DNA from: JBICHN01 sp043101845
GTDB taxonomy: Bacteria > Planctomycetota > Phycisphaerae > Phycisphaerales > UBA5793
Length of the DNA stretch: 64,000 nt
Assembly (NCBI GenBank): GCA_043101845.1
Contig: JBICHN010000002.1
Coordinates: 434,001 to 498,000, forward strand
Reading direction: 5' to 3'
Part shown: positions 51,242 through 60,318 of the stretch, in pieces
Layout: every line of letters begins with the position of its first letter
How positions within the stretch are numbered: position 1 is the stretch's first letter
The notes under the pieces: generated by a model
Databases searched by the model: none
What the model was told of the DNA's origin: nothing
What the model saw: the letters and a program-made list of their open reading frames with translations, nothing else
Made by a program: the position numbers and the translations under genes

Positions 51242-52903
51242 ATGTTGAGGGGTAGATTTCCGCTTCCACTTATCGCGGCCAGCCTTTGCCTGGGGGTCAT
51301 CGCGGCGGCCACGCTCGCGGTCGTAAACACCCGGAGTGTCGCGGACTCCGGGGTTGTGGCCACCACGATATCGACGGGCCTTCACGATCGGAGCCCTGCC
51401 GCAGCGATAGACGCAGCGGAAATCTTTGCGAATCACTGCGCCACATGCCACGGCGAGACCGGACGCGGCGACGGTCCGGCGTCGTACCTGCTCTACCCGA
51501 AGCCGCGCGATTTCGCGGCCGGCATCTACCGATTCAAATCCACGCATGGGATGGCGCCACCTACTCGAGACGACCTTCACCGGGTCATCAGCGACGGTGT
51601 CCCGCGCACCGCGATGCCGGGGTTCGACGCCGTGTTGACGGAAGCAGAGATCGACAGCCTGATCGACTATGTCCGCGCGTTCAATCCGGATGACGCGACC
51701 CGGGAGGCGCCGCCGATCCGGATTCCGCCTCGGCCGGAGTTCACCGATGAACTCGTCGCGCAGGGTCGGCGGGTCTACACCACGATGGGTTGCGCCGCGT
51801 GTCATGGCGAAACTGGACGGGGTGACGGTCCGTCGTCGTTCGACCTTGCTGACGCGGACGGCTTCCCGCTTCCGCCCGCTGACTTCACGACCGGCGTGTT
51901 CAAGGCAGGGGCCACTCCAGAAGATCGATACCGCTCCATCCTGATCGGGGCGCCCGGCACACCCATGCCGAGTTTTCAATCTGCGATCGATGCGAGCATC
52001 GAAGTCGAAGGTGTCGGCTCCGATGTCGACATGGTCTGGGCCATGGTCGCGTATCTTGACCACCTCGTCGAACAGAAGAACCGGAATCCCATTCGCTCGG
52101 GCGCCTCGCTGCGGGCATGGAGAGGCGAGTTCGATCCGGCAATGCTCGACGACCCGCTCCATCCGGAGTGGGCTTCGCTTGAGCCGACATTCGTGTCCGT
52201 GCAACCGTTGTGGCAGCGGCGGCATGCGGCGCGTGGGGTCGATGTGCGCGCCGCCGTTATTGGTGATTCGGTCGTCTTATGTCTCGAATGGGATGACTCG
52301 ACGCTCGACGCGTACGAAACGGTTGATCGCGCCACTGACGCCGTGGCGGTGATGTTCAGTCTGACCTCAGCGATTCCCACACTCACGATGGGCATTCAGG
52401 CGACGGCAGAGAAGCAGTCGTCGAGCGTCGTGAATATGTGGCATTGGAAAGCCAGTCGGCAACTCGACGCCGATGAACACCGTCGTCACGACCTTGCGAT
52501 CGAAGGCGCCGGCGCGCCGTCGGATCTGTACATGTTCAAGACCGGTGATCCGGTCCACGGACCGCTGACGGAGCATGATCGCTCCTTCATTACCGCCTGG
52601 GACGCAGGCAACCCCGCAGCGAACCCGGAGTCGTCCACGCGGGTGTGCGAAGAGTCGAACGCCGCGGGGTTCGGGTCGCTCACCGTCCAATCCCCCGAAC
52701 ACCAGAATGTCAAGGGTCGTGGTGTCTGGTCGGAGGGCCGATGGCGCGTCGTCATGCGGCGTCCGTTCGATTCACGAGGCGACGACGCGGCTCTCGACGG
52801 CGCCGACCGCGTTCCGGTCGCGTTCGCGGTGTGGGACGGGGCCCGCCTCGATCGGAATGGAACGAAGCTGATCTCGGGTTGGCACTGGCTCGTGGTGGAT
52901 TGA
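51242..52903 (+). CDS. Exported di-haem cytochrome c with ethylbenzene-dehydrogenase-type haem b domain (NxrC-like)
   Basis: 553 residues. A signal peptide (~1-30) is followed by two cytochrome c domains, C66-x2-C69-H70 (CATCHGETGRGDGP) and C184-x2-C187-H188 (CAACHGETGRGDGP), both with downstream Met ligands (PRTAMPGF, GTPMPSF). Residues ~310-553 resemble the gamma subunit of ethylbenzene dehydrogenase, which binds haem b with Met and Lys: TLTMGIQATAEKQSSSVVNMWHW and GTKLISGWHWLV. This fusion can carry electrons from or to the alpha-beta enzyme encoded next. Together with the following genes it fits the gamma (NxrC-like) component. Confidence 0.8.
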   Translation: MLRGRFPLPLIAASLCLGVIAAATLAVVNTRSVADSGVVATTISTGLHDRSPAAAIDAAEIFANHCATCHGETGRGDGPASYLLYPKPRDFAAGIYRFKSTHGMAPPTRDDLHRVISDGVPRTAMPGFDAVLTEAEIDSLIDYVRAFNPDDATREAPPIRIPPRPEFTDELVAQGRRVYTTMGCAACHGETGRGDGPSSFDLADADGFPLPPADFTTGVFKAGATPEDRYRSILIGAPGTPMPSFQSAIDASIEVEGVGSDVDMVWAMVAYLDHLVEQKNRNPIRSGASLRAWRGEFDPAMLDDPLHPEWASLEPTFVSVQPLWQRRHAARGVDVRAAVIGDSVVLCLEWDDSTLDAYETVDRATDAVAVMFSLTSAIPTLTMGIQATAEKQSSSVVNMWHWKASRQLDADEHRRHDLAIEGAGAPSDLYMFKTGDPVHGPLTEHDRSFITAWDAGNPAANPESSTRVCEESNAAGFGSLTVQSPEHQNVKGRGVWSEGRWRVVMRRPFDSRGDDAALDGADRVPVAFAVWDGARLDRNGTKLISGWHWLVVD

Positions 52904-52952
52904 TCAGTGCGGAATGGCAGGGGTCGTGGCGCCTTGGCCGAGGGAGCCGACT

Positions 52953-55900
52953 ATGGATGCGGAGTTGAAAGCGACGACCGAAACGGATTCAACCGTCGAT
53001 GAGCGTGGGATGGTGAAGCGGCGGGCGCTGACGCGTCGAACATTCATGGGAATGATCGGGGCCGGCGCCGCCACGCTGGCGTGGCCGGATTTGTTGCAGG
53101 GCCTGCAGCCGGTCTTCGGCGTCGAGAATCCACTGGCGCATTATCCGAAACGCGACTGGGAGCGGGTCTACCGCGATCAATATCGGTACGACCGCTCGTT
53201 CACCTGGGTCTGCGCGCCGAATGACACCCATATGTGCCGGATGCGCGGCTTCGTGCGCAACGGGGTGCTCATCCGTTCCGAGCAGAACTACGACTGTGAA
53301 CGGTATGTCGACTGCTACGGCAACCGAACGAGCGCTTCGTGGCATCCACGCGGTTGCCCCAAAGGCTTTACGATGCAGCGGCGCATCTACGGGCCCTACC
53401 GAGCCAAGGGCCCGACGATTCGCCGTGGATGGAAGCGGTGGGCGGACGCCGGGTTCCCCAGTCTCTCGGATCATCCGGAGCTACGCACGAACTACAAGTT
53501 CGATGACCGGGGCACGGACACCTTCATCCGCGTGACATGGGACGAGGCGTACCGGTACGCGGCGGAGGGCCTGCGCGCTATCGCCTCGACCTACGCCGGC
53601 GAACACGGACGCCGGCGACTGCTCGCCGACGGATACGACGCGGACATGTTGACTCCTCGCGACGACGCCGGCACAAGCGTCATCAAGATGGGCTCCAATC
53701 TGCCCATTCACGGACTGGTGGGCAAGTTCGGGATCTATCGATTCGCGAACATGCTTGGACTGCTCGATCATCATGTGCGTGGCGTGCCGGCTGACCGGGC
53801 GGTGGGGGCGCGAGCGTGGAACGAGTACACCTGGCGAGGTGATCAGGCTCCCGGCACGCCGTTCGCCACCGGCTTGCAGACCTCCGACATGGATTTCAGC
53901 GACCTCCGTTTCAGCAAGCTCATTCTGATGGTGGGCAAGAACCTCGTTGAGAACAAGATGGCGGAATCGCACTGGTTCATTGAGGCGATGGAGCGCGGCG
54001 CGCGCATCGTCAACATCGCGCCCGACTACGCGGCTCCATCGGCGAAGAGCGACTATTGGATCGGCGTCCGCGCCGGGTTGAGCGATCTTGCCCTCATGCT
54101 CGGGCTCTGCCGAATCATCATCGAAAACGACTGGCATGACGCCGAGTTCGTCCGGCGCTTTACGGACTTGCCATTGCTCGTTCGGACGGACACGCTCAAA
54201 CGGCTCCGGCCCCAGGAAGTCATTCCCGGGTATGCGCCGAAGGATCTGCGACACGGCCCGTCGTACGCCCGCCATGGGCTCACCGATGATCAACGCGACC
54301 GGATTGGTGACTTCTGCATGTGGGATTCCGGGGCGAACGCCATTCGTCCAGTGAGCCGCGACGAAGTCGGTAACCAACTCACATTCGAACCGGCGCTGAA
54401 CGGTTCGTTCACGGTCACGACCGTCACGGGCGAGTCCGTCGAAGTGATGCCCATCTTCGAAATGTACCGCCGGCATCTGAAGGACTACGACCTCGACACC
54501 GTGTGTGAGATCACGGGCGCCGAGCGTTCACTCGTCGAACGCCTCGCCAACGACCTCGCCACGGTCAAGCCCGCTGCGCTCCATTTCGGCGAAGGCGTGA
54601 ATCACTACTTTCACGCGACGCTTCACAATCGAGCGTGCTTCTTCCTGATGGCCCTCACCGGGAACATCGGCGTCCATGGCGCCGGCGTCTTTTCGTGGGC
54701 GGGCAACTACAAGGGCGCCCTGCTCCAGGGCGGAAAGGGCGCCGGGCCAGGGGTGGGGGCATTCGTCGCCGAAGATCCGTTTGATCCCATTCTCGATGAA
54801 GGGGTCACGCCTGACCATGACCAGATTCGCCACTGCAGTTCACATGAAGAACCGAGCTACTGGGCGTACGGCGAACGCATTCTCAAGGTGGCGACGCCAG
54901 AGGGCACGAAGCGATTCACCGGCGATACCCACATGCCGACGCCGACCAAGGCGCTCTGGTACAACAACGCGAACTTCCTGAACCAGGCGAAGTGGATCTA
55001 CGACATCATCGTCAATGTCCTGCCGAAGGTCGATCTTGTCATCGATCAACAGATCGAATGGACCGGGTCGGCCGAGTATTCCGACATCGTGTTCCCGGTG
55101 AATTCATGGTGCGAATTCCAGGACATCGAGCTCGGTGGCTCGTGCTCGAATCCGTTCATTCAGATTTGGGGCGGCGACGGCATCCGCCCGGTCTACGACA
55201 GCCGTGACGACGCCGAAGTCTTCGCGGGCGTGGCGCGGGCGCTGGGCGATCTGACCGGAGATCGCCGCTTCGTCGATCACTGGAAGTTCGTTCATGAGCG
55301 CCGATCGGGCGTTTACATCCAGCGCGTGCTGAACTCCTGCGTCACGACGCGCGCCGAGGACGGTCCTTATCGACTCGACAAGATCATGAGCGGCGCCTAC
55401 GGCGGCGAGCCTGGAGTGGCGATGTTTCTCTTCCGCACCTACCCACGCGTCGCGTTCTGGGAACAGGTGAACGACAGTCTCCCGTTCTATACCGACTGCG
55501 GGCGCCTCGCGAGCTACTGCGACCTCGACGAGGCGATCGAGTACGGCGAGAATCTCATCGTGCATCGCGAGAGCGTCGAGGCGACACCGTACCTCCCGAA
55601 TGTCATTGTCTCGTCGAGCCCATTCGTCCGTCCTCGTGACTATGGCATCAGCCCGGACGAGATGGATGCGGACCTGCGCACCGTACGAAACCTCAAACTG
55701 CCCTGGTCGGAGGTGAAGCAAACGGTGAACCCGTTGTGGCGTGACGGATTTCACTTCTTCTGCTCCACGCCGAAGAGTCGTCACACGACGCATTCATCGT
55801 GGTCGACGGTGGACTGGCACTGGATCTGGTCGTGTGACCACGGCGACGCCTATCGGCGCGACAAGCGAATGCCGGGCGTCGCCGACCGGCAGATCCAACT

Positions 55901-56504
55901 GAACCCGCAGGCGGCGCGAGATCTCGGACTCGTTGCGGGTGACTATGTATGGGTCGACGCCAATCCCGACGACCGGCCTTATCGAGGATGGAAAGACGAC
56001 GAAGGCTCGTTTCGCCACCGGGCGTTTCGGGCGCTCGTCCGCGTAAAGGTGAATCCGGCTCTTCCGTATCACTTCACCATCATGAAGCACACCGGATGGA
56101 TCGCCTCGGAGCGCACGGTCCGGGCCCACGAGACACGGGCCGACGGTCGGGCTCTCGCAAACGACACGGGATACCAGGCCAGTTATCGATACGGCTCGCA
56201 TCAGTCCATCACCCGCGGCTGGCTTCCGCCGATGCATCAGACCGACTCGCTCTTTCACAAGAAGACCGGCGCTCTCGGATTCAAATTCGGCGCCGATGTT
56301 GATAACCACGCGGTGAACACGGTCCCCAAGGAGACGCTGATCCGAGTCACGAAAGCGGAGTCGGGCGGCGTCGGCGGCGTCGGCGCCTGGGAGCCGGCGA
56401 CCACCGGTTTTGGACCGACGGGGGACGCGCCGGCGAATCTGGCGTATCTGCGGGGCGAATTGACAACCGTGGGCGCTGGAGGGGAGGACGACTATGGGTA
56501 TTGA
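52953..56504 (+). CDS. narG/nxrA: NarG/NxrA-type molybdopterin oxidoreductase alpha subunit, Tat-exported
   Basis: 1,183 residues from ATG 52953 (GAGGGAG upstream); ATG 52914 is a less likely alternative. A Tat signal with R28-R29-T-F-M (RRTFMGMIGAGAATLAW) sends it to the periplasm. The FS0 region reads C87-APN-D91-THM-C95 and C135 in RGCPKG: Asp91 stands where NarG has Cys and C87 where NarG has His. Asp297 in YTWRGDQAPGTPF aligns with the Mo-binding Asp of NarG. Strings such as DQYRYDRSFTW, CPKGFTMQRRIYGPYRAKGP and LPLLVRTDTL closely match, from memory, NxrA of Nitrospira and anammox bacteria. It should oxidise nitrite or reduce nitrate; direction is not decidable. Followed, with an 11-base overlap, by a small gene, then beta. 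Confidence 0.85.
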   Translation: MDAELKATTETDSTVDERGMVKRRALTRRTFMGMIGAGAATLAWPDLLQGLQPVFGVENPLAHYPKRDWERVYRDQYRYDRSFTWVCAPNDTHMCRMRGFVRNGVLIRSEQNYDCERYVDCYGNRTSASWHPRGCPKGFTMQRRIYGPYRAKGPTIRRGWKRWADAGFPSLSDHPELRTNYKFDDRGTDTFIRVTWDEAYRYAAEGLRAIASTYAGEHGRRRLLADGYDADMLTPRDDAGTSVIKMGSNLPIHGLVGKFGIYRFANMLGLLDHHVRGVPADRAVGARAWNEYTWRGDQAPGTPFATGLQTSDMDFSDLRFSKLILMVGKNLVENKMAESHWFIEAMERGARIVNIAPDYAAPSAKSDYWIGVRAGLSDLALMLGLCRIIIENDWHDAEFVRRFTDLPLLVRTDTLKRLRPQEVIPGYAPKDLRHGPSYARHGLTDDQRDRIGDFCMWDSGANAIRPVSRDEVGNQLTFEPALNGSFTVTTVTGESVEVMPIFEMYRRHLKDYDLDTVCEITGAERSLVERLANDLATVKPAALHFGEGVNHYFHATLHNRACFFLMALTGNIGVHGAGVFSWAGNYKGALLQGGKGAGPGVGAFVAEDPFDPILDEGVTPDHDQIRHCSSHEEPSYWAYGERILKVATPEGTKRFTGDTHMPTPTKALWYNNANFLNQAKWIYDIIVNVLPKVDLVIDQQIEWTGSAEYSDIVFPVNSWCEFQDIELGGSCSNPFIQIWGGDGIRPVYDSRDDAEVFAGVARALGDLTGDRRFVDHWKFVHERRSGVYIQRVLNSCVTTRAEDGPYRLDKIMSGAYGGEPGVAMFLFRTYPRVAFWEQVNDSLPFYTDCGRLASYCDLDEAIEYGENLIVHRESVEATPYLPNVIVSSSPFVRPRDYGISPDEMDADLRTVRNLKLPWSEVKQTVNPLWRDGFHFFCSTPKSRHTTHSSWSTVDWHWIWSCDHGDAYRRDKRMPGVADRQIQLNPQAARDLGLVAGDYVWVDANPDDRPYRGWKDDEGSFRHRAFRALVRVKVNPALPYHFTIMKHTGWIASERTVRAHETRADGRALANDTGYQASYRYGSHQSITRGWLPPMHQTDSLFHKKTGALGFKFGADVDNHAVNTVPKETLIRVTKAESGGVGGVGAWEPATTGFGPTGDAPANLAYLRGELTTVGAGGEDDYGY

Positions 56505-56868
56505 CGGTCGAGCGCACTGGAACCGTGACCGACTGGAAGCGGGCGAATCTTCGGGCCCGGCGGACCGTCCGGCGGAGCCTGCGCATCCGATGCTGCTCGA
56601 TGGTTGCGTCACCGGGGGCGATCCGGATCTCATGGCCCGTTGCATGATTGAGGAACTTCTGCTCGTCGGCCTTTCACCGGACGAAGTCGGGCACATGTCG
56701 CACGACGAGAACTACCAGGCCCTCTACGGACTGAGGCATTCACTCGGCGAGCGGCTCGATGGGATCATCGATAGCGCCGCGCGGCGGATCGGTATGCATC
56801 ATCACCGGATGACGGAGCATCACGGTGATGTCCGGGGCGTGGACTTGACGATCGGTGAATCCCGCTGA
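56494..56868 (+). CDS. Small accessory protein between alpha and beta genes, unrecognised
   Basis: 124 residues. It starts inside the alpha gene's 3' end (11-base overlap) and ends 15 bases before the beta start, so it is translated within the operon. About 35 disordered residues precede a helical part (DPDLMARCMIEELLLVGLSPDEVGHMSHDEN, ALYGLRHSLGERLDGIIDSAAR) and a His-rich end (MHHHRMTEHHGD). I know no family. The His cluster could bind metal or assist cofactor insertion; placement suggests a subunit or assembly factor of the oxidoreductase. Confidence 0.6.
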   Translation: MGIDGRAHWNRDRLEAGESSGPADRPAEPAHPMLLDGCVTGGDPDLMARCMIEELLLVGLSPDEVGHMSHDENYQALYGLRHSLGERLDGIIDSAARRIGMHHHRMTEHHGDVRGVDLTIGESR

Positions 56869-56883
56869 GGAAGGATCGTGGCG

Positions 56884-58182
56884 ATGGCAAGCGTCTACAA
56901 CTGGCAACTTGGTCGCGAGATGAGTTACCCCTACGAAGACTCCCATCCGCGATCACAGTTCGTCTTCGTGTTCAACATCAATCGATGCATCGCATGTCAG
57001 ACCTGCACGATGGCGTGCAAGAGCACCTGGACCTTCTCCCGTGGGCAGGAGTACATGTACTGGAACAATGTCGAGACGAAGCCGTTCGGCGGTTATCCAC
57101 ACGACTGGGACTCGAAGCTGCTCTGGATGCTCGAGCGGCAGAACCCCGGCAGACAGCGTTGGGATGACCGGGCGCCGACCTCGCGCGAGGCGCCCTTTGG
57201 CCGGTTTGATGGTCGGACGATCTTCGAAGCGGCGGAGAACTATTACGACGAAGCGGAAGGCGCCAAGCGCGCCGTCGGATACCTCCCGTCCGAACAGGAG
57301 TGGTCGGCGCCGAATATTCACGAGGAGACGGCGACCGGCGACTTATTCACGAGCCCGGACTCGTCCCAGGGTTCGGCACAGCTGCCCGAGCATAAGGTGT
57401 GGTTTTTCTACCTTCAGCGACTCTGCAATCACTGCACCTATCCCGGATGTCTGGCGGCGTGTCCCCGAGGTGCGATCTACAAGCGTCCGGAAGATGGAAT
57501 CGTGCTGATCGATCAGCAACGCTGCCGCGGCTACCGGAAGTGTGTCGAAGCCTGCCCGTACAAGAAAGCAATGTACCGTCCAACGACGCGCACGAGCGAG
57601 AAGTGTGTCGGCTGCTATCCGCGACTAGAAGGTCGTGATCCGGAGTTGAGTCCGAACGGCGAGCCGATTGAGACCCGTTGCATGACGGTGTGCCCGGGAC
57701 GGATTCGGCTGCAGGGGCTGGTTGCGATCGACCATGAAGGTCGCTGGAAGGAGGATCGCTGGAATCCGATCTACTACCTCGTGCGTGAGCGGCGCGTGGC
57801 GCTCCCGCTCTATCCACAGTTCGGGACGGAGCCAAACGGGTTCTACATTCCGCCGCGCTGGGCGCCGAGGCCGTATCTCAACCAGATGTTCGGTCCCGGA
57901 GTCGAAGACGCCATCGAGCAATACGCCTGCCCGGACCGCGAGTTGCTCGCCGTGATGCAACTCTTCCGGACCACACAACAGATCATCTTCCGATACGAAG
58001 TCTTGGAAGGCCCCAAGGTCGCCGAGATCGAAGTGACGATGCCAGACGGTTCGCTACGCACTCAGGAGATCTTTAACGACATGGTGATCGGCTACAACAA
58101 GTTCGATGTCGAGTGCGTGCGGGTTACGGTGGAAGAGCCGACTTTCGAACGCTCGCGTGAGCTCCATGTGAACAGCATTTGA
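56884..58182 (+). CDS. narH/nxrB: NarH/NxrB-type iron-sulfur beta subunit
   Basis: 432 residues from ATG 56884; AGGAAGG is spaced for this ATG rather than the GTG six bases earlier. It opens VYNWQLGREMSYPYED and contains FNINRC and GQEYMYWNNVETKPFGGYP, strings I recall from NxrB. Four Fe-S clusters are predicted: C35-C38-C41-C45, then C181-C184-C189-C193, C214-C220-C224, C241-C244, and C266-C270 (CNHCTYPGCLAACP, CRGYRKCVEACP, CVGCYPRLEG, CMTVCPGRIR). All first-cluster Cys are kept, whereas I recall Asp at the last position in Nitrospira NxrB. It passes electrons between the alpha Mo centre and the haem subunit. Confidence 0.87.
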   Translation: MASVYNWQLGREMSYPYEDSHPRSQFVFVFNINRCIACQTCTMACKSTWTFSRGQEYMYWNNVETKPFGGYPHDWDSKLLWMLERQNPGRQRWDDRAPTSREAPFGRFDGRTIFEAAENYYDEAEGAKRAVGYLPSEQEWSAPNIHEETATGDLFTSPDSSQGSAQLPEHKVWFFYLQRLCNHCTYPGCLAACPRGAIYKRPEDGIVLIDQQRCRGYRKCVEACPYKKAMYRPTTRTSEKCVGCYPRLEGRDPELSPNGEPIETRCMTVCPGRIRLQGLVAIDHEGRWKEDRWNPIYYLVRERRVALPLYPQFGTEPNGFYIPPRWAPRPYLNQMFGPGVEDAIEQYACPDRELLAVMQLFRTTQQIIFRYEVLEGPKVAEIEVTMPDGSLRTQEIFNDMVIGYNKFDVECVRVTVEEPTFERSRELHVNSI

Positions 58183-58194
58183 GAGGTGACACCG

Positions 58195-59022
58195 ATGATC
58201 GCCGCAACACCTGACCCGGTGCTCTGTTCCGTGAATCGCGTGCTGGCGCAGGCTCTGTCGAGAGCGCTTCGTGACACCTGCGGGACTTCGTCCCCGTCCG
58301 ACAACAAGACTCTGAATGGCGAACTCATTTCCGCCGCATGGGCCGTGCTCGCTGACGAGTTCGGTGATCTGCGGCCGGAGAGTCTCGGACTTGGTGAGAC
58401 GGCGCCCCATCGGGATCACGCAAGGGGTCTGATCGACTGGCTCGCGCTCAATCCCCGTGAGCGCGATATCGCGTCTCAAGATATCTTCGGTCTCGTCATG
58501 TCGAAGGAATGTCCACCGAACGAGACCGAATACTGCCACTGGAAAGATCCGACTTACCGTGCGAATCAACTCGCCGACATCGCCGGCTTCTACTCGGCGT
58601 TCGGCGTCGAGCCGAGCCAGGACGATCCCGAGCGGCCGGACCACATTTCGCTCGAACTGGAGTTCGTGGGGTTCCTGAATGCGCGGCTGGCCGCGCACGA
58701 ACGCGAACAAGACGAGCGGTTGCAGACGGACCAGGACGCTCTGCGGGCGTTTCTTCGCGACCATGTTGCGTGGTGGGTTCCGACCTTTGGTCAACTTCTT
58801 GAACGACATATCGATCGACGACTCAACGACACCACGCCGGAGCACGGTGAGCGTCTCCGCCGGCTGCGCGGGGTGGCGCGAGCGTTGCGGGCATGGGTCG
58901 CCACACAACGCGTCATCTTGGGCGAGGAGCCATCGCGCCGAATCATCGCCCCACAGGTAGGCGCGCCACCACCCGAAGCCGATACGGATTGCGCTGCGTG
59001 CAATCTGTCTGTTCAGAGTTGA
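58195..59022 (+). CDS. TorD/NarJ-family assembly chaperone
   Basis: 275 residues from ATG 58195, with AGAGG seven bases upstream; a GTG at 58186 is less well placed. Mostly helical, with RDIASQDIFGLVMSKECPPNETEYCHW, YRANQLADIAGFYSAFGVEP and DHISLELEFVGFLNARLA, the E-x-x-P-x-E-T and D-H-x-x-x-E-L-E-F-x patterns of TorD-like chaperones for Mo enzymes. It should bind the Tat signal of the alpha subunit and help cofactor insertion. It ends in Cys-rich DCAACNLS. It starts 12 bases after the beta stop. Confidence 0.82.
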   Translation: MIAATPDPVLCSVNRVLAQALSRALRDTCGTSSPSDNKTLNGELISAAWAVLADEFGDLRPESLGLGETAPHRDHARGLIDWLALNPRERDIASQDIFGLVMSKECPPNETEYCHWKDPTYRANQLADIAGFYSAFGVEPSQDDPERPDHISLELEFVGFLNARLAAHEREQDERLQTDQDALRAFLRDHVAWWVPTFGQLLERHIDRRLNDTTPEHGERLRRLRGVARALRAWVATQRVILGEEPSRRIIAPQVGAPPPEADTDCAACNLSVQS

Positions 59023-59077
59023 TCAATCGACCTGTTCTCGATCCTGATGTAAACACGACTCGACCGGAGAATTGACG

Positions 59078-59824
59078 ATGAGCCCTGTTTCAGCTGATGT
59101 GCCGGTGGGCGAGCTTGTCACTCGCGTGCCATCGCGATCGCGAATATTCGAGCGGCTCGGCATCGATTTCTGTTGTGGCGGACAGCGTTCGCTGAGAGAG
59201 GCGTGCGACGAAGTTGGTCTTGACGCTGGCGCCGTCGTCCGAATGCTCGATGCGATTGTGGGAGAAGATCGGCGAGCCGATGGCGTTCCTTTCGTCGACC
59301 CCGCGCCGCTGTCCCTGACCGATCTCGCCGACCATATCGAGTCAACGCATCACTTGTATCTGCGCGACGAACTGCCTCGGATTCAACGGCTCTTCACCCG
59401 TGCATTGAACGCTCATGCAATTCGTCATCCGTGGTTACAAGATGCGAGTCGAGTCTTCGAACAGTTCACCAACGAACTCGACTCGCACATACTGAAAGAA
59501 GAGCAGATCCTCTTTCCGATGATCCGAGCCATTGATCGCGCGACGGAGCCGGTTCAGTTCCATTGTGGCAGCCTCGCCGCTCCGATCAGAGTCTTGGAAT
59601 CAGAGCACGAGAACGCCGGATCGGCATTGAAGACGCTTCGGCGTCTAACGGGTGATTTTGAACCTCCGGTCGATGCCTGCACAACGGTTCGGGCCCTTCT
59701 CGACGCGCTCGCGGAACTTGAGGCGGATATGCATCAACATGTCCACAAGGAAAACAATGTTCTCTTTCCACGAGCGATCGAACGGGAGGAGAAACTACGG
59801 CTCGGGATTGCGAGTGGAAACTGA
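59078..59824 (+). CDS. ric: RIC-family di-iron protein for iron-sulfur cluster repair (ScdA/YtfE-like)
   Basis: 248 residues from ATG 59078 (GGAGAA upstream). The N-terminal ScdA domain has RIFERLGIDFCCGGQRSLREAC with C32-C33, and the C-terminal hemerythrin-like bundle supplies the di-iron His/Glu: DHIESTHHLYLRDELPRI, SHILKEEQILFPMI, LESEHENAGSALKTL, MHQHVHKENNVLFP. Such proteins repair clusters damaged by nitric oxide or oxidants. Its place behind a nitrate/nitrite enzyme and under an Rrf2 gene fits nitrosative-stress protection. A hairpin follows. Confidence 0.85.
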   Translation: MSPVSADVPVGELVTRVPSRSRIFERLGIDFCCGGQRSLREACDEVGLDAGAVVRMLDAIVGEDRRADGVPFVDPAPLSLTDLADHIESTHHLYLRDELPRIQRLFTRALNAHAIRHPWLQDASRVFEQFTNELDSHILKEEQILFPMIRAIDRATEPVQFHCGSLAAPIRVLESEHENAGSALKTLRRLTGDFEPPVDACTTVRALLDALAELEADMHQHVHKENNVLFPRAIEREEKLRLGIASGN

Positions 59825-59832
59825 TCCTACCG

Positions 59833-59849
59833 CGGCGACTCCGTCGCCG
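59833..59849. terminator. Bidirectional terminator candidate between ric and sufU
   Basis: CGGCGAC (59833-59839) and GTCGCCG (59843-59849) form a 7-bp stem with a three-base loop nine bases after the ric stop and four bases before the sufU stop. No T-run. Confidence 0.45.
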
Positions 59850-59853
59850 ATTG

Positions 59854-60318
59854 TCAGGCTTCCGTGCTTACGGAGGTCGTAGTCCCGTTGATCGCCGCGA
59901 TGAGGGTGTGCCATGGGAGTGTGGCGCACTTCACCCGCATCGGAAACCGTCGTACGCCACCGAAGGCGGCCAATTCAGTGTCGTCGAGTTTCGCGCGGGA
60001 TTCGTCTCCGGCGAGCATATGCCGGAACCGATCGAACAAAGCTCGGGCCTCGTCATTCGTGGCGCCTATCACCGCGTCCGTCATCACGGATGCGGATGCG
60101 GTGCATACCGCACAAGCCTCTCCGTCAAACCCGGCGTCGTCAATCGTGTCGCGTGTCACGGCAAGATAGACACGGATTCGATCACCACAAAGCGGGTTGT
60201 ATCCTTCCGCTTCGCGATCGGCGGCCTCCGGTCGGCCACGATGACGCGGCCGCTTGCTGTGGTCGAGGAGAACCTCCCGATAGAGATCGAAGAGTTCGCC
60301 CGAGTCAGTTGAGCTCAT
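59854..60318 (-). CDS. sufU: SufU-type iron-sulfur scaffold/zinc sulfurtransferase
   Basis: 154 residues. It has LYREVLLDHSKRPRHRG, YNPLCGDRIRVYLAV, GFDGEACAVCTASASVMTDAV and FPMRVKCATLPWHTL, giving the three Cys and one Asp of the U-type scaffold. SufU transfers persulfide sulfur from SufS to the assembly machinery. It overlaps sufS by four bases and follows it on the minus strand. Together they supply sulfur for the Fe-S clusters used heavily by the neighbouring oxidoreductase. Confidence 0.87.
   Translation of the reverse strand: MSSTDSGELFDLYREVLLDHSKRPRHRGRPEAADREAEGYNPLCGDRIRVYLAVTRDTIDDAGFDGEACAVCTASASVMTDAVIGATNDEARALFDRFRHMLAGDESRAKLDDTELAAFGGVRRFPMRVKCATLPWHTLIAAINGTTTSVSTEA

Noticed and set aside
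59015..59035. TTGATCAA before ric considered as an FNR box
   Set aside because: FNR half-sites need a four-base spacer (TTGAT-N4-ATCAA); here the halves overlap, so it is a chance palindrome at the end of the chaperone gene.
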